From: Planctomycetota bacterium
Lineage (GTDB): Bacteria > Planctomycetota > J058
Reading direction: 5' to 3'
NCBI GenBank assembly: GCA_019636275.1
Contig: JAHBXY010000054.1
Coordinates: forward strand, 1 to 51,442
Length of the DNA stretch: 51,442 bases
Position 1 is the first letter of the stretch, and the number at the start of each line of letters is the position of its first letter. Position numbers and translations under genes: made by a program. The notes beneath the pieces were generated by a model, which saw only the letters and a list, made by a program, of their open reading frames with translations, had not been told where the DNA came from and searched no databases. Shown piece by piece: positions 36,694 through 46,605 of this stretch.

Positions 36694-37206
36694 CTACCGC
36701 GTCGACCTCGTCGCCCGCGCCCGGCGCTCGCGCTCGGCCCGCTCCCGCGCCTGCCGCTCGCGCTCGGCCCGCTCGCGGCGCTCCCGCTCGTCGCCCTTGC
36801 CGTCGCCCTCGCGCTTGGCGCGGCGCTCGGCCGCCTCGCGCCGGGCCCGCTCGGCCTCCTCGCGGCGCGCGCGGGCCATCTCGCGCGCGTCGAGCTTGCC
36901 GTCGCCGTCCTCATCGTAGAGCTCGAGCAGCCGGCGGTGCTCCCGCTCGCGCCGGGCCTGCTCCTCCGCCTCGAGGTGCCGCCGCAGGTGCTCGCGCTCC
37001 TCGCGGTCGAGCTTGCCGTCGCGGTTCATGTCGAACCGATCGATCAGCCGCCGCATCTCCTCCTCGTCGTCCGCCGCCGGCTTCTCGCGCCGGTCGTCAC
37101 CCGGCCGAGCGTCGCCCGGCCGAGCGTCGCCCCGGTCGCCGCCCTCGGCCAGGCAGGGGGTCCCCAGGAGGGTGATCAGGGCGCACAGCCCGAAGAACCG
37201 CGTCAT
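36694..37206 (-). CDS. Secreted EF-hand protein with charged repeats
   Basis: This 170-residue protein starts at ATG 37206 behind GAGAGGAGC. A Sec signal peptide (MTRFFGLCALITLLGTPCLA) is followed by a charged mature part. Two EF-hand loops bind calcium: DMNRDGKLDREE (about 62-73) and DEDGDGKLDARE (about 98-109), each with Asp/Asn/Gly/Glu at the standard positions. The C-terminal half is an Arg/Glu-rich helix. It probably acts as a calcium-binding periplasmic protein of unknown role. It is divergent from the ABC operon. Confidence 0.8.
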   Translation of the reverse strand: MTRFFGLCALITLLGTPCLAEGGDRGDARPGDARPGDDRREKPAADDEEEMRRLIDRFDMNRDGKLDREEREHLRRHLEAEEQARREREHRRLLELYDEDGDGKLDAREMARARREEAERARREAAERRAKREGDGKGDERERRERAERERQARERAERERRARATRSTR

Positions 37207-37321
37207 GTGCGTCGCTCCTCTCGTCGTCCGCTCTGCCACCTGGTCGCTCGGGCCCCGGCCCCCGTCACGCGGAATCCGCAAGCGGCAGCGCCCCAGCCGG
37301 TTGGGAGGTAAGCTCGCCCTG

Positions 37322-38269
37322 GTGAGCGCGCCCCCGGTCATCGCCCTCGACCGCCTGACCAAGGACTATGGCCAGCGGCGCGCCCTCGGCCCGCTCACGC
37401 TGGAGGTCCCGGCCGGGCGCGTCGGCCTCCTCGGTCCCAACGGCGCCGGCAAGAGCACGCTCATCAAGTGCCTCCTGGGGCTCGTCCGCCCGACGTCGGG
37501 TCGCGGGACGGTGCTGGGCTTCGACATCGCGCGCCGTCCGCTGGCCCTGCGCGAGCGCGTGGGCTACTTCCCCGAGGTCGACTGCCACGTGCCCGACGTG
37601 AGCGCGGCCGAGCTGGTCACGCTCATGGGCGAGCTCGCCGGCCTGCCGCGGCCCGACGCGATCCGCCGCGCCCACGAGGTCCTCGACTACGTCGGCCTCG
37701 CGGAGGAGCGCTACCGCCCCGTCGGCGGCTACTCGGCCGGCATGCGCCAGCGCGTCAAGCTGGCCCAGGCGATCGTCCACGACCCGGAGCTCCTGCTCCT
37801 CGACGAGCCGACCAACGCGCTCGACCCGGTGTCGCGCGAGCGCATGCTCGAGCTGATCCGCGACCTCGGCGAGCGGCGCGGCATGTCGATCGTCTACTCG
37901 AGCCACCTGCTCTCGGACGTCGAGCGCGTCTGCGACCACGTGGTCATCCTCCGCGGCGGCGCCGTGATCGCGCAGGGGCGCCTGGCCGACCTGCGCCGCG
38001 GCGAGGGCGGCGCCGTCGACGCGCGCGTGGCCGGCCCGGCCGAGGCGCTGGCGGCGTTCCGCGCCCGCCTCGCCGCCGCCGGGGTCGCCGCCGACGACCA
38101 GCAGGGCGGCGCCGTGCGCCTCACCGGTCCCGACCTCTCGCGCGTCACGCTCGAGGCCGCGCGCGAGGCCGGGGTCCAGCTCCGCGCCTTCCGGCCGGTG
38201 CGCGCCACGCTCGAGGACGTGTTCATGGAGGCGGTCGCCGCGCCGGCCGCCCCGGCGGGGGGTGGCTAG
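37322..38269 (+). CDS. ABC transporter ATP-binding protein (first pair)
   Basis: This 315-residue ATPase starts at GTG 37322. It has Walker A (LLGPNGAGKSTL), the Q-loop region (GYFPEVDCHVPD), the signature (YSAGMRQRVKLAQA), Walker B (LLLLDEPTNALDP), and a switch His (YSSHLLSD). The C-terminal 80 residues are an extension of the type found on exporters such as the YtrB/NatA group. Its stop TAG shares a base with the GTG of the permease gene, so the two are coupled. Confidence 0.9.
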   Translation: MSAPPVIALDRLTKDYGQRRALGPLTLEVPAGRVGLLGPNGAGKSTLIKCLLGLVRPTSGRGTVLGFDIARRPLALRERVGYFPEVDCHVPDVSAAELVTLMGELAGLPRPDAIRRAHEVLDYVGLAEERYRPVGGYSAGMRQRVKLAQAIVHDPELLLLDEPTNALDPVSRERMLELIRDLGERRGMSIVYSSHLLSDVERVCDHVVILRGGAVIAQGRLADLRRGEGGAVDARVAGPAEALAAFRARLAAAGVAADDQQGGAVRLTGPDLSRVTLEAAREAGVQLRAFRPVRATLEDVFMEAVAAPAAPAGGG

Positions 38270-39288
38270 TGCCCGTCGTGGCCTCGGGCTACCGCCGCTG
38301 GGAGGGCGTGCGCCGCGGGCGCGCCTGGCGCTGGCTCGTGCTCGCCCGGGCCGGCGTGCGCCTGACCGGCCGCTCGCGCTGGCTGTTCCGCTTCATCCTC
38401 ATGGCCTGGCTGCCCCTCCTCTACTACGGCGTGGCGTTCTTCGTCGTCGGCCAGCTCACCGAGCAGCGCACGATCGACGCCGCCCGCGGCATGTGGCAGT
38501 TCGACGTGCTGCGCGGCATGTTCGGCACGCCGCTGGCCGAGCGCTTCATCGAGGACCCGGCCGGGCACCGCCCGGCGATCTGGTCGGCGCTCATCTACAT
38601 GTTCCTGCACTACACGCAGATCTTCTGCGTGATGATCGTCGTGGCCCTCGTCGGCCCGCGCCTCGTGAGCGAGGACCTGCGCTCCCGCGCGCTGACGCTC
38701 TACCTGGCCCGACCGATCACGCGCCTCGACTACATCGTCGGCAAGCTGGCCGTCGTGTGCTTCTGGGTGGGGACGGTCACGCTCCTCCCGGCGCTGGCCC
38801 TCTACGCGCTGAGCATCGCCTTCTCGCCCTCGGTCGAGGCGCTGACGCACACGATCGCCGTCGTCCCGCGCGTGACGCTCGTGTCGCTCGCCCTCATGGT
38901 CGGCACGGGCGCCCCGATGCTGGCCCTCTCGGCCGTGTTCCCGAACCCGCGCCTGCTCGCCTTCCTGTGGGCCGGCGCGTGGCTCATGTCGTCGGTGGCC
39001 TCGCGCGTCCTCGGGCTGGCGCTGTTCCCCGGCACGCGCGAGGGCGACTGGACCGGCCTCGTCTCGGTGTCGGCCAACTTCGACGCGATCGCCTTCCGCG
39101 TGTTCGACATCGACGGCCTCCTGCGCCCGGCCGCCGAGGTCAGCCCGCGCCTCCTGCGCACGCTCGAGCGCTTCACCCCCGGGCACGACCCGCTGTGGTC
39201 GGTCGCCCTGCTCCTCGCCGTCGCCGCCCTGTCGCTCGCCGTCGTGGCCGTCCGCGTCGGCCGGCCGGGGGAGGCGAGCGCCCGGTGA
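38269..39288 (+). CDS. ABC transporter permease (first pair)
   Basis: This 339-residue protein starts at GTG 38269. It has about six membrane helices, including LFRFILMAWLPLLYYGVAFF, SALIYMFLHYTQIFCVMIVV, and DYIVGKLAVVCFWVGTVTLL. A segment of the ABC-2 type (LVSEDLRSRALTLYLARPIT) is a recognisable coupling region. It probably forms a homodimeric export channel with the preceding ATPase. It overlaps the next ATPase gene by GTGA. Confidence 0.85.
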   Translation: MPVVASGYRRWEGVRRGRAWRWLVLARAGVRLTGRSRWLFRFILMAWLPLLYYGVAFFVVGQLTEQRTIDAARGMWQFDVLRGMFGTPLAERFIEDPAGHRPAIWSALIYMFLHYTQIFCVMIVVALVGPRLVSEDLRSRALTLYLARPITRLDYIVGKLAVVCFWVGTVTLLPALALYALSIAFSPSVEALTHTIAVVPRVTLVSLALMVGTGAPMLALSAVFPNPRLLAFLWAGAWLMSSVASRVLGLALFPGTREGDWTGLVSVSANFDAIAFRVFDIDGLLRPAAEVSPRLLRTLERFTPGHDPLWSVALLLAVAALSLAVVAVRVGRPGEASAR

Positions 39289-40208
39289 GCGGCCCGGTCA
39301 TCGAGGCCCGCGGCCTCTCCAAGTGGTACGGCGCCGTGATCGGCCTCAACGACGTCACCTGCGAGGTCGGCCCCGGGATCACCGGGCTCCTCGGGCCCAA
39401 CGGCGCGGGCAAGTCGACCTTCCTGCGCCTGGTCTCGGGGCAGCTCCGCCCGAGCGCCGGCGAGGTGCGCGTCCTGGGCGCGACGCCCTGGAACGCGCCC
39501 GAGGCGCTCGGGCGGATCGGCTTCTGCCCCGACGAGGACGCCTTCTGGGACGGCCTCTCGGGCCTGGAGTTCGTGACGGCGCTCGGGCGCGTCTCCGGCC
39601 TGCCGCGCGCCCGCGCGCGCGAGCGCGCCGCCGAGGTGCTCGAGCAGGTGGGGATGAAGGAGCACATGGGGCGCCGCATCCGCGGCTACTCGAAGGGCAT
39701 GCGCCAGCGGACCAAGCTGGCGCAGGCGCTCGTGCACGACCCGGCGCTGCTCGTGCTCGACGAGCCCCTCACCGGCGCCGACCCCGTCGGCCGGCGCGAG
39801 CTGCGCGCGCTGATCCAGCGCCTGGCCGCGGCGGGCAAGCACGTCATCGTCTCGAGCCACGTCCTGCACGAGGTGGAGGCGCTCACGTCGACCGTGCTGC
39901 TCATCGCCCGCGGGCGCGTCCTGGCCGCCGGGCAGGTGCAGGAGCTGCGCGCGCTCCTCGACGAGCACCCGCACCGGATCGCCATCCGCTGCGACCGCGC
40001 GCGCGAGCTGGCCCGGACCGTCGTGGCCATGCCGCACGTCGTCGGCGTCGACGTCGAGGCCAGCGCCGTGCACCTGCGCACGACCGACCCCGCGGCCTTC
40101 TACGCGGCGATCCCCGGCGCCCTGCTCGAGGTCGGCGCGACGCTCGAGGAGCTCGCCTCCGAGGACGACGACCTGTCGGCGCTGTTCCAGTACCTGGTGC
40201 GCCGATGA
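39285..40208 (+). CDS. ABC transporter ATP-binding protein (second pair)
   Basis: This 307-residue ATPase starts at GTG 39285. Walker A is LLGPNGAGKSTF, the signature YSKGMRQRTKLAQA, Walker B LLVLDEPLTGADP, and the switch His is in VIVSSHVLHE. A C-terminal regulatory-like extension (about 230-307) follows. It is the second ATPase of the four-gene cluster, and its stop overlaps the ATG of the last permease gene by four bases. Confidence 0.9.
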   Translation: MSGPVIEARGLSKWYGAVIGLNDVTCEVGPGITGLLGPNGAGKSTFLRLVSGQLRPSAGEVRVLGATPWNAPEALGRIGFCPDEDAFWDGLSGLEFVTALGRVSGLPRARARERAAEVLEQVGMKEHMGRRIRGYSKGMRQRTKLAQALVHDPALLVLDEPLTGADPVGRRELRALIQRLAAAGKHVIVSSHVLHEVEALTSTVLLIARGRVLAAGQVQELRALLDEHPHRIAIRCDRARELARTVVAMPHVVGVDVEASAVHLRTTDPAAFYAAIPGALLEVGATLEELASEDDDLSALFQYLVRR

Positions 40209-41032
40209 GCGGGCAGGCCGGCGCCATGCTCGCCGTGGCGGAGCTCGAGCTCCGGCGCATGCTCGGCGGCCCGCGGCCGTGGGTGCTCGGGGCGCTGGCC
40301 CTCGGCGTGGCGGCGCTGGGCTTCGTCGTGCGCCGGTTCGCCCCGGCCCCGGACGATCCCGCTGCCTGGGGCTTCCTCTACGTGCTCCTGCTCATGTTCC
40401 TGTTCCTGCAGACGCTGGGCATCCTCGTCCCGCTCCTGCACACGAGCGGGCTGGTCCGCGACGACCTCGAGGAGGGGACGCTCGTCTACCTGTTCACGCG
40501 GCCGCTGCCCAAGCCGCTCGTGTTCCTGGCCAAGCTCCTGGCCGCGGGCGGGCTCTCGGCCGCGATCCTGGCCGCGGGCATGCTCGCCTTCCACGTCGCC
40601 TTCGCCCTCGGCGCCGGCGCCAGCCCGTCGGGCGCCGGGGTGACGACGCACCTCCTCCCGTTCGTGGCCGCCGGCGCCCTCGGCGTCGCGGGCTACGGGG
40701 CGCTCTTCGCCTTCGTCGGCCTCCTCACCCGTCGCGGGCTCGTCCTGGGGATCGTCTACGGGTTCGTCAGCGAGCTCGTCCTGGCGAACATTCCGGCCGT
40801 CGTCCGGCAGCTCACGCTCATGCACTACCTGCGCTCGGTGGCCCTGTCGCGCGTGGCCGACGGCCTGTCGAGCGAGGAGGAGGTGCGCGAGCTCCTCGGG
40901 GTCCTCGACCTCGTCCCCGCCGGGCAGGCGGCGCTCACCGTGCTCGTCGTCGCCGGCGTGGCCGTCCTGGCGTCGCTCGTGGCCGTCTCGCGGATCGAGT
41001 TCGCGGGGGAGCAGCAGGTCGAGGGGGACTGA
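40205..41032 (+). CDS. ABC transporter permease (second pair)
   Basis: This 275-residue protein starts at ATG 40205. About six hydrophobic helices include GFLYVLLLMFLFLQTLGILV, LVFLAKLLAAGGLSAAILAA, and GVAGYGALFAFVGLLTRRGL. The DDLEEGTLVYLFTRPLPK segment is the ABC-2 coupling motif, similar to that of the first permease. The four genes 37322-41032 overlap one another throughout and look like one transcription unit. They may encode two homodimeric exporters or one heteromeric system; the substrate is unknown. Confidence 0.85.
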   Translation: MSGQAGAMLAVAELELRRMLGGPRPWVLGALALGVAALGFVVRRFAPAPDDPAAWGFLYVLLLMFLFLQTLGILVPLLHTSGLVRDDLEEGTLVYLFTRPLPKPLVFLAKLLAAGGLSAAILAAGMLAFHVAFALGAGASPSGAGVTTHLLPFVAAGALGVAGYGALFAFVGLLTRRGLVLGIVYGFVSELVLANIPAVVRQLTLMHYLRSVALSRVADGLSSEEEVRELLGVLDLVPAGQAALTVLVVAGVAVLASLVAVSRIEFAGEQQVEGD

Positions 41033-41048
41033 CCCTGACCGGTGTCGG

Positions 41049-44000
41049 CTACCCCGTCGCTTCCCCGTCCGCCTTCGCCTTGGGCGGGCGCAGGAACACG
41101 CGCCGCCCGAGCTCGAGCGTGAGCTGCTCGACGATCTCGGTGAGCCGCTGGAAGAAGCGGCCCTGGTCCTCGATCCCGCGGGTGATGCGCTCGGCGGTGG
41201 GGACGAGCGTCTGCTCGAACAGCGCCGCCTGCTGGCGCACGAGGTCGGCCACCGGCAGCGGCTGCTGCTCGACGCGCACGTCGAGCGTCGGGCGCGAGAC
41301 GGTCGCCACGAGCTGCTCGAGGCGGCCGACCAGCGCGTCGAGCGGCTGCGGCGGCGCCTCGAGCTTCACCGAGAGCCGCGGCTGGGAGACGGTCTTCGTG
41401 AGCTCCTCGAAGCGGGCGACGAGCGCGTCGACCGGCACGGGGGCCTGCTCGACCCGGACGGCGATCGGCTGCGGGGCCGCGAGCGCCCGGGCGATCGCGT
41501 CGAGGCGCGGCGCCACGCCGTCCTCGCCGCCGCGCTCGGCTACGCGCGCCGCGAGGTCGCGCAGCTCGGCCAGGCGCTCGCCGACGCCGCCGAGGAGCCC
41601 GGCCAGGCGCGCGGCCGGGTCGTCGTCGCCGCCGCCCAGCTTGACGCGCTCGAAGCCGCGCTTGACCTCCGCCCAGCGCGCGCGCTGCGCGACCGTCAGC
41701 GCGCCGCGCAGCTCGGCCAGCTTGAGCAGGTTCTGCTCGGCGCCGGTGGTCAGCGTCTGCGCCTCGCCCTGGTAGTGGTCCTCGATCAGGCGCTCGAGCT
41801 CGGCGTCGTTCATCGCCGAGGCGACCTTCTCGGAGATCTTGTTCATGTTGCGGTAGCTGCCCTGGAGCTTGAACGGCGGCTCCGTGCGGTAGGCGTCCTC
41901 CTGGGCGGCCGACGCGATGTAGAGGCGGTTCACCTCGAGCAGCACCTGCTGCACGCGGAACAGCTTCCTCATCACGCCCTCGATCTCCTGCAGCTCCACG
42001 CCCGAGTAGGGGTGCGTGAGGTCGGTCGTCGCCACCTCCTCGCCCTTGGCGCGGCGCACGAGCCGGTGGACGTCCTGCGGGTCGCGGCCGGCGAGCGGGG
42101 CGAGCACCGGGTTCGACGTGAGCGAGTTCTCCAGGTAGCTGAGCGCGAACAGCTCCTCCTTGCCCGAGAGCACGTCGCCGAGATTGTACGTGTCGGCGCG
42201 GTTGGCCAGCATGTCGGGGATCTGGAAGCGGCCGCCCGTCTCGGTGTAGGGGTTGCCGGCCATGACCACGCAGAACTTCTTGCCCCGCAGGTCGTAGGTC
42301 CGCGTGCGACCCTTCCACACGCCCTCGATCCGGCGCTGCGCGTCGCAGAGCGAGATGAACTTCTGCAGCAGCTCCGGCGACGTGTGCTGCACGTCGTCGA
42401 GGTACAGCATGACGTTGTTGCCCATCTCGAGCGCCAGGTCGATCTTCTCCACCTCCTGGCGCGCCGTGGCGCTCGGCGCCTCGGCCGGGTCGAGCGACGT
42501 CACCGAGTGGCCGAGCGCCGGGCCGTTGACCTTCACGAACACGAGCCCCAGGCGGCTGGCGACCCACTCCATGAGCGTCGTCTTGCCGTAGCCCGGCGGC
42601 GAGATCAGGAGCAGGAGGCCCATGAGGTCGGTGCGCTTGCCCTCGCCCAGGGCGCCGAGCTGCTTGGCGAGGTTGTCGCCGATCAGCGGCAGGTAGACCT
42701 CGTCGATCAGGCGGTTGCGCACGAAGGTCGTGAGCGGCTTGGCCGAGAGCTCGTCGAGGCGCAGGCGCGCGCGCTCGCGCTCGAGGAGCTCCTTGACCCG
42801 GCGGCGGTAGGCGCGGAACGCAGGCACGCGCTCGCGCCGGAACCCGCCCACGCGCGCCAGGAGCTCGTCGAGCCGCACGGGCAGGCGGCGCTCGGAGACC
42901 CGCGGGTGCTGCCCGAGGAGGCCCGTGACCTCGTCGTGCGTGCGGGCCGAGCTGACCTCGCGCGCCAGGGCGCCGGCCGGGGCGAGGAGGAGCGCCACCG
43001 CCTCCGGCAGGGCGGGCGCGCGGTCGGCGGCGTCGTCGGCCTCCTGCAGGAAGGCCTCGAGCCAGGCGCGGGTCAGGGCGTGCTGCTCGCCCAGGCGGCC
43101 CGCCAGCGCCTCGAGGTCGGCCTTGAACGCGCCCCGGCGGCCGAGGTCGTCGAGGCGCTGCTCGAAGGCCTGCACGAGCGCGGCCGCGTCCGCGCCGGTG
43201 GTGAAGCGCGGCGCCTCGCACGTGAGCTCCTCGACCAGGTAGCGGCCGGCGATCCCCGCGTGGTCGACGGGCAGGCCGTGCTCGCCCGCGAACGCCTCGA
43301 GCGCCCGGGCGAGCTCGCGCCCGAGGTCGTCGAGCGCCGGCGCCTGGCCGAAGGCCTCGCGCAGCCGGCCGAGGCTCACGGCGCGGCGGTGCCACGCGCC
43401 GCGCGCGTCGTCCTGGCCGTGCGCCCAGAACATACAGGCCAGCGCCCGCGGGCCGGGGGGGAAGCGCAGGAGCCCGGCCGTGGCGCGCATGGAGAGGAGC
43501 TTCTCGAGGATCCGCGCCGCGTCGGCGTCGTGGAGCCCGCGCTCGTAGCCCTCGTCGTAGCGGTCGGCCGCGTAGGCCCGCACGCGCTCGAGCAGCCGCT
43601 CGGGCTCGTGGGCCACCGCCGTCAGGTCGGCCAGCGACAGCCCGGCCTTCCCCTCCTCGGCGTCCGTGAGCAGGCAGTAGGCGAGGTACTCGCCCCGGTA
43701 GACCTCCTCGGTCTCCGACACGACCTGCTGGCTCCAGAAGGGCTTCGTGTCGGCGAACGCCGGGTCGTCGATCGCCTCGTGGTAGTCGGTGCCCGTGACG
43801 TGGAGCCCGAGGCCGGCGTCGTGCGGGACGAGCGTGAGCTCGACCGGCTGCGTGTTGACGTTGAAGCGGTGCCGCCCGAGGCGGATCACCGGCGCGCCCG
43901 AGCCGTCGTAGAGCTCGAGCTTGTCGCGCAGGCCGCGCACGGCCTCCTGCTGGACCGTCTTGAGGCGCGAGGCGACCTCGTCGGCCTTGACGCTGTCGCC

Positions 44001-46454
44001 GAGCTCCAGGAGCTGCGCCGAGACCTGCCTGAGCTTGGCGACCATCGCGTCCGACGCGAAGTAGCCGTGCAGCTCGTCCTGCGTCTTGAACGTGGCCGCC
44101 TTGCGCGCGACGCCCTGCGCCATCCGGTCGGCCGCCTGCATGAGCGTCTGTGCCCGGCGCTGCCGCTCGTCGGTGAGCGCCTGGCGGCGCGCGTCGAAGG
44201 CCTCGTAGACCTCCTCGCGCTTCTCGGCCAGGTCGGCCATGAAGCGGTCGAACTCGCCGAAGCGGCCCTCGAGCTCCTCGAGCTGGAGCATGAGCCGCGA
44301 GAGCTGCTCGTCGCAGCGCTCGGGGGTATCGCACACGGCGAGCGCGCTGGCGACCGCCTGGCCGAAGAGGCGGAACTGCGCGGCGAACTCGTCGCGCCCC
44401 TCGGCCGAGAGCAGCTCCTTGCGGCGGGCCTGGAAGGTGGCCCGCACGCGGTTGACGTGGCCGAGCGCCTCCGAGATCACCTCGAGGACGCGCGTGCGCT
44501 GCGTCGGGTCGTCGACCTGCAGGCCGCCGATCGTCTCGGTGAGCACGGTCAGGCCCTGGGCCTGCGTCTCGAGGCTCTCGCCCAGCGGCCTGAGCTCGGT
44601 CGAGAGCTTCGCGGCCTCGATACGGCCCAGGAGCGCCTCGAGCTCCTGGCCGATCGGCCCGAGCGCCCCCTCGCGCAGGAGGAACTCGACGGCCGCCTTG
44701 CTGACGTCGTCGAAGCGCGCCGCCACCTCGGCCTCGAGCGCGTCGACGCGCGCGAGGTCCATGAACTTGAGCTCGCGGAGCGAGATGAGCTGCCCGCGCT
44801 GCCCGCGCAGGCGCGTCAGCGCGTCGAGGAACGGCTCGATCGCGGCCCAGTCGTCGGGCCGGAGCTCGGCCTCGAGCGCCTCCTTGCGCGCGACCGCCTC
44901 GGCGACGGCCTCGTCGGCCCGCCGGCGCAGGAGCAGGACCTTCTCGAACTCGTCGATGATCAGCTCGGCGTTCTGGCGCACCGCCTGGACGGCGCCCAGC
45001 AGGTCGCCGGCCTCCTCGTGGCCGAGCCAGTGGTAGGCGTCGACCGTGCGCGTGGCCGCCGCGGCCAGGTCCTCGTAGAGGGCGCGCGAGGCGCGCTGCT
45101 CGCCCAGGAGCCGGGCGATCGCCAGGGCGTCGGAGATGCCGCGCACGAGCTCGGCGTTGCCGACCTTGGCCAGGTAGCTGCCGTCGGTCGGCGCCTGGGC
45201 GGCGAACTCGGCCGAGGTGAAGGGCGTGCGCCAGATCTGCAGGCCGTGGACGCGGCTCGGCTCGGGCGTCGGCTGGCGCAGGCTGAGGAGCGTGCCGTCG
45301 TCGAGGAGCGTCCAGCCGTGGCAGTGGATCGGCGTCTGCACCTCGCGGCGGATCATGTTGTAGGGGAAGAGCAGGTAGGTGCAGTCGCCGCGGCGGTGGA
45401 AGACGTAGAGGACGTCCTCGCCGTTGGGCGCCTTGACGCTGCGCTCGAACTCCAGGTCGCTCGGGTCCTGGTCGTAGACCTTGTGGGCGCCGGTCTGCAG
45501 GTAGTAGCCGCCGGGGAAGACGACGCCGTGGTCCTCGGGGAGCTGCACGCAGCTCTGGCCGATCGCGTCGGCGCGCAGGACGTGCTTCGTGCGCGTGTTG
45601 AACACGAAGTAGCGCCACTGCTGCTCGCCGAACGGCAGCACCTTGAGCAGGATCAGCGAGCCGAGCTTCGCGTAGTGGATCTGGCCGTCGTCGAGCGACT
45701 GGTTCGGGTCCTGGACCGGCTCGCGGTAGATGCCGAGGCCGTCCTCGGTGTTGTCCTCGACCTTGATCGTCAGGTCGCCGCCGACCGCCTCGACGAACAC
45801 CTCGTCGAGGATCGACACGTGGGGGTGGCGCCCCTTGACGTGGTCCTCGCGGGTCGTGGCCGTCCAGACGAAGTCGTGCGGCGGCGGGTAGACGTGGTCG
45901 CGCTCGCCGCGCGCGTCGATGTAGGTGGGCCGCTGGGCGCGGTCGAGGCTCCAGCGGAAGACGCGCAGGTCCTTGGCCGTGGCGCCGGTCTGGAACACGG
46001 CCAGGACCTTGCCCTCGCGGCTGCGGAGCTGGGCCAGGCGCGCGCCCTTGTAGTAGCGGTAGAGCTCGGCGAACTCGCGCTGGAACTCGGCGTGGTCGAG
46101 GAAGCCGGGGAGCGTGCCCAGCGGCACCTCGGCGAGCTGGAAGCCCCCCTCGTCGCCGGGGCCGAAGCGCTGGATGCTGAACACGTCCTGCACGCGCGTC
46201 TCGGTGCGCATGCCGATGAACACGTTGTAGGCGATCACCAGGAAGCCGCCGGCCGTGACGATGTCGCGCGGGACGCAGTTGTTCTCGGTGCGGATGCGCT
46301 CGTTGCCGATGACCTGCAGCTCGGTCCCGCCGAAGACCGCCTTGCGGCGCGCGTTCAGCGCCTCCGCGCGGCCAGCGAGCTCGCGCCCCAGCGCGTCGAG
46401 GCGCGCGCGCAGCACGTCGTAGTTGCCGGTGTCGAGGCCGTCGTCGGTGGCCAT
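41049..46454 (-). CDS. Giant DUF3686-type AAA ATPase ('DNA repair ATPase')
   Basis: This 1801-residue protein starts at ATG 46454 with a GAGGAG site. The N-terminal half has an OB/beta-type region and a DUF3686-like block, then very long coiled helices (about 480-860). The AAA module near 1285-1420 has Walker A (ISPPGYGKTTLMEW), Walker B (NNVMLYLDDVQHTS), and a sensor region (CVVMAGNPYTETGGRFQ). The C-terminus carries repeats of VRVEQAPVPVDALVARFEEL type. Homologues annotated as DNA repair ATPases are usually found with flotillin and NfeD/YqiJ-like genes, as here. The physiological role is not established. Confidence 0.88.
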   Translation of the reverse strand: MATDDGLDTGNYDVLRARLDALGRELAGRAEALNARRKAVFGGTELQVIGNERIRTENNCVPRDIVTAGGFLVIAYNVFIGMRTETRVQDVFSIQRFGPGDEGGFQLAEVPLGTLPGFLDHAEFQREFAELYRYYKGARLAQLRSREGKVLAVFQTGATAKDLRVFRWSLDRAQRPTYIDARGERDHVYPPPHDFVWTATTREDHVKGRHPHVSILDEVFVEAVGGDLTIKVEDNTEDGLGIYREPVQDPNQSLDDGQIHYAKLGSLILLKVLPFGEQQWRYFVFNTRTKHVLRADAIGQSCVQLPEDHGVVFPGGYYLQTGAHKVYDQDPSDLEFERSVKAPNGEDVLYVFHRRGDCTYLLFPYNMIRREVQTPIHCHGWTLLDDGTLLSLRQPTPEPSRVHGLQIWRTPFTSAEFAAQAPTDGSYLAKVGNAELVRGISDALAIARLLGEQRASRALYEDLAAAATRTVDAYHWLGHEEAGDLLGAVQAVRQNAELIIDEFEKVLLLRRRADEAVAEAVARKEALEAELRPDDWAAIEPFLDALTRLRGQRGQLISLRELKFMDLARVDALEAEVAARFDDVSKAAVEFLLREGALGPIGQELEALLGRIEAAKLSTELRPLGESLETQAQGLTVLTETIGGLQVDDPTQRTRVLEVISEALGHVNRVRATFQARRKELLSAEGRDEFAAQFRLFGQAVASALAVCDTPERCDEQLSRLMLQLEELEGRFGEFDRFMADLAEKREEVYEAFDARRQALTDERQRRAQTLMQAADRMAQGVARKAATFKTQDELHGYFASDAMVAKLRQVSAQLLELGDSVKADEVASRLKTVQQEAVRGLRDKLELYDGSGAPVIRLGRHRFNVNTQPVELTLVPHDAGLGLHVTGTDYHEAIDDPAFADTKPFWSQQVVSETEEVYRGEYLAYCLLTDAEEGKAGLSLADLTAVAHEPERLLERVRAYAADRYDEGYERGLHDADAARILEKLLSMRATAGLLRFPPGPRALACMFWAHGQDDARGAWHRRAVSLGRLREAFGQAPALDDLGRELARALEAFAGEHGLPVDHAGIAGRYLVEELTCEAPRFTTGADAAALVQAFEQRLDDLGRRGAFKADLEALAGRLGEQHALTRAWLEAFLQEADDAADRAPALPEAVALLLAPAGALAREVSSARTHDEVTGLLGQHPRVSERRLPVRLDELLARVGGFRRERVPAFRAYRRRVKELLERERARLRLDELSAKPLTTFVRNRLIDEVYLPLIGDNLAKQLGALGEGKRTDLMGLLLLISPPGYGKTTLMEWVASRLGLVFVKVNGPALGHSVTSLDPAEAPSATARQEVEKIDLALEMGNNVMLYLDDVQHTSPELLQKFISLCDAQRRIEGVWKGRTRTYDLRGKKFCVVMAGNPYTETGGRFQIPDMLANRADTYNLGDVLSGKEELFALSYLENSLTSNPVLAPLAGRDPQDVHRLVRRAKGEEVATTDLTHPYSGVELQEIEGVMRKLFRVQQVLLEVNRLYIASAAQEDAYRTEPPFKLQGSYRNMNKISEKVASAMNDAELERLIEDHYQGEAQTLTTGAEQNLLKLAELRGALTVAQRARWAEVKRGFERVKLGGGDDDPAARLAGLLGGVGERLAELRDLAARVAERGGEDGVAPRLDAIARALAAPQPIAVRVEQAPVPVDALVARFEELTKTVSQPRLSVKLEAPPQPLDALVGRLEQLVATVSRPTLDVRVEQQPLPVADLVRQQAALFEQTLVPTAERITRGIEDQGRFFQRLTEIVEQLTLELGRRVFLRPPKAKADGEATG

Positions 46455-46565
46455 CGGGTGCTCCTCGAAGCTCGGGGAGGGGGATCGTCCTGGTCACTCA
46501 CGGGGGGCGCGGCCGGGGAGGGCGCCGTGCCCCATGACGGGTCGACGCGCGGTCCCGAGGACGGT

Positions 46566-46598
46566 CGGCCCGGCCAGGCAGGGCGCCTGGCCGGGCCG
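46566..46598 (-). terminator. Strong hairpin after the flotillin gene
   Basis: CGGCCCGGCCAGG (46566-46578) and CCTGGCCGGGCCG (46586-46598) form a perfect 13-bp stem around a 7-base loop, immediately after the flotillin stop (46606). It probably ends or attenuates the flotillin transcript before the ATPase gene. No T run follows on the minus strand. Confidence 0.6.
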
Positions 46599-46605
46599 CG
46601 CGGCG

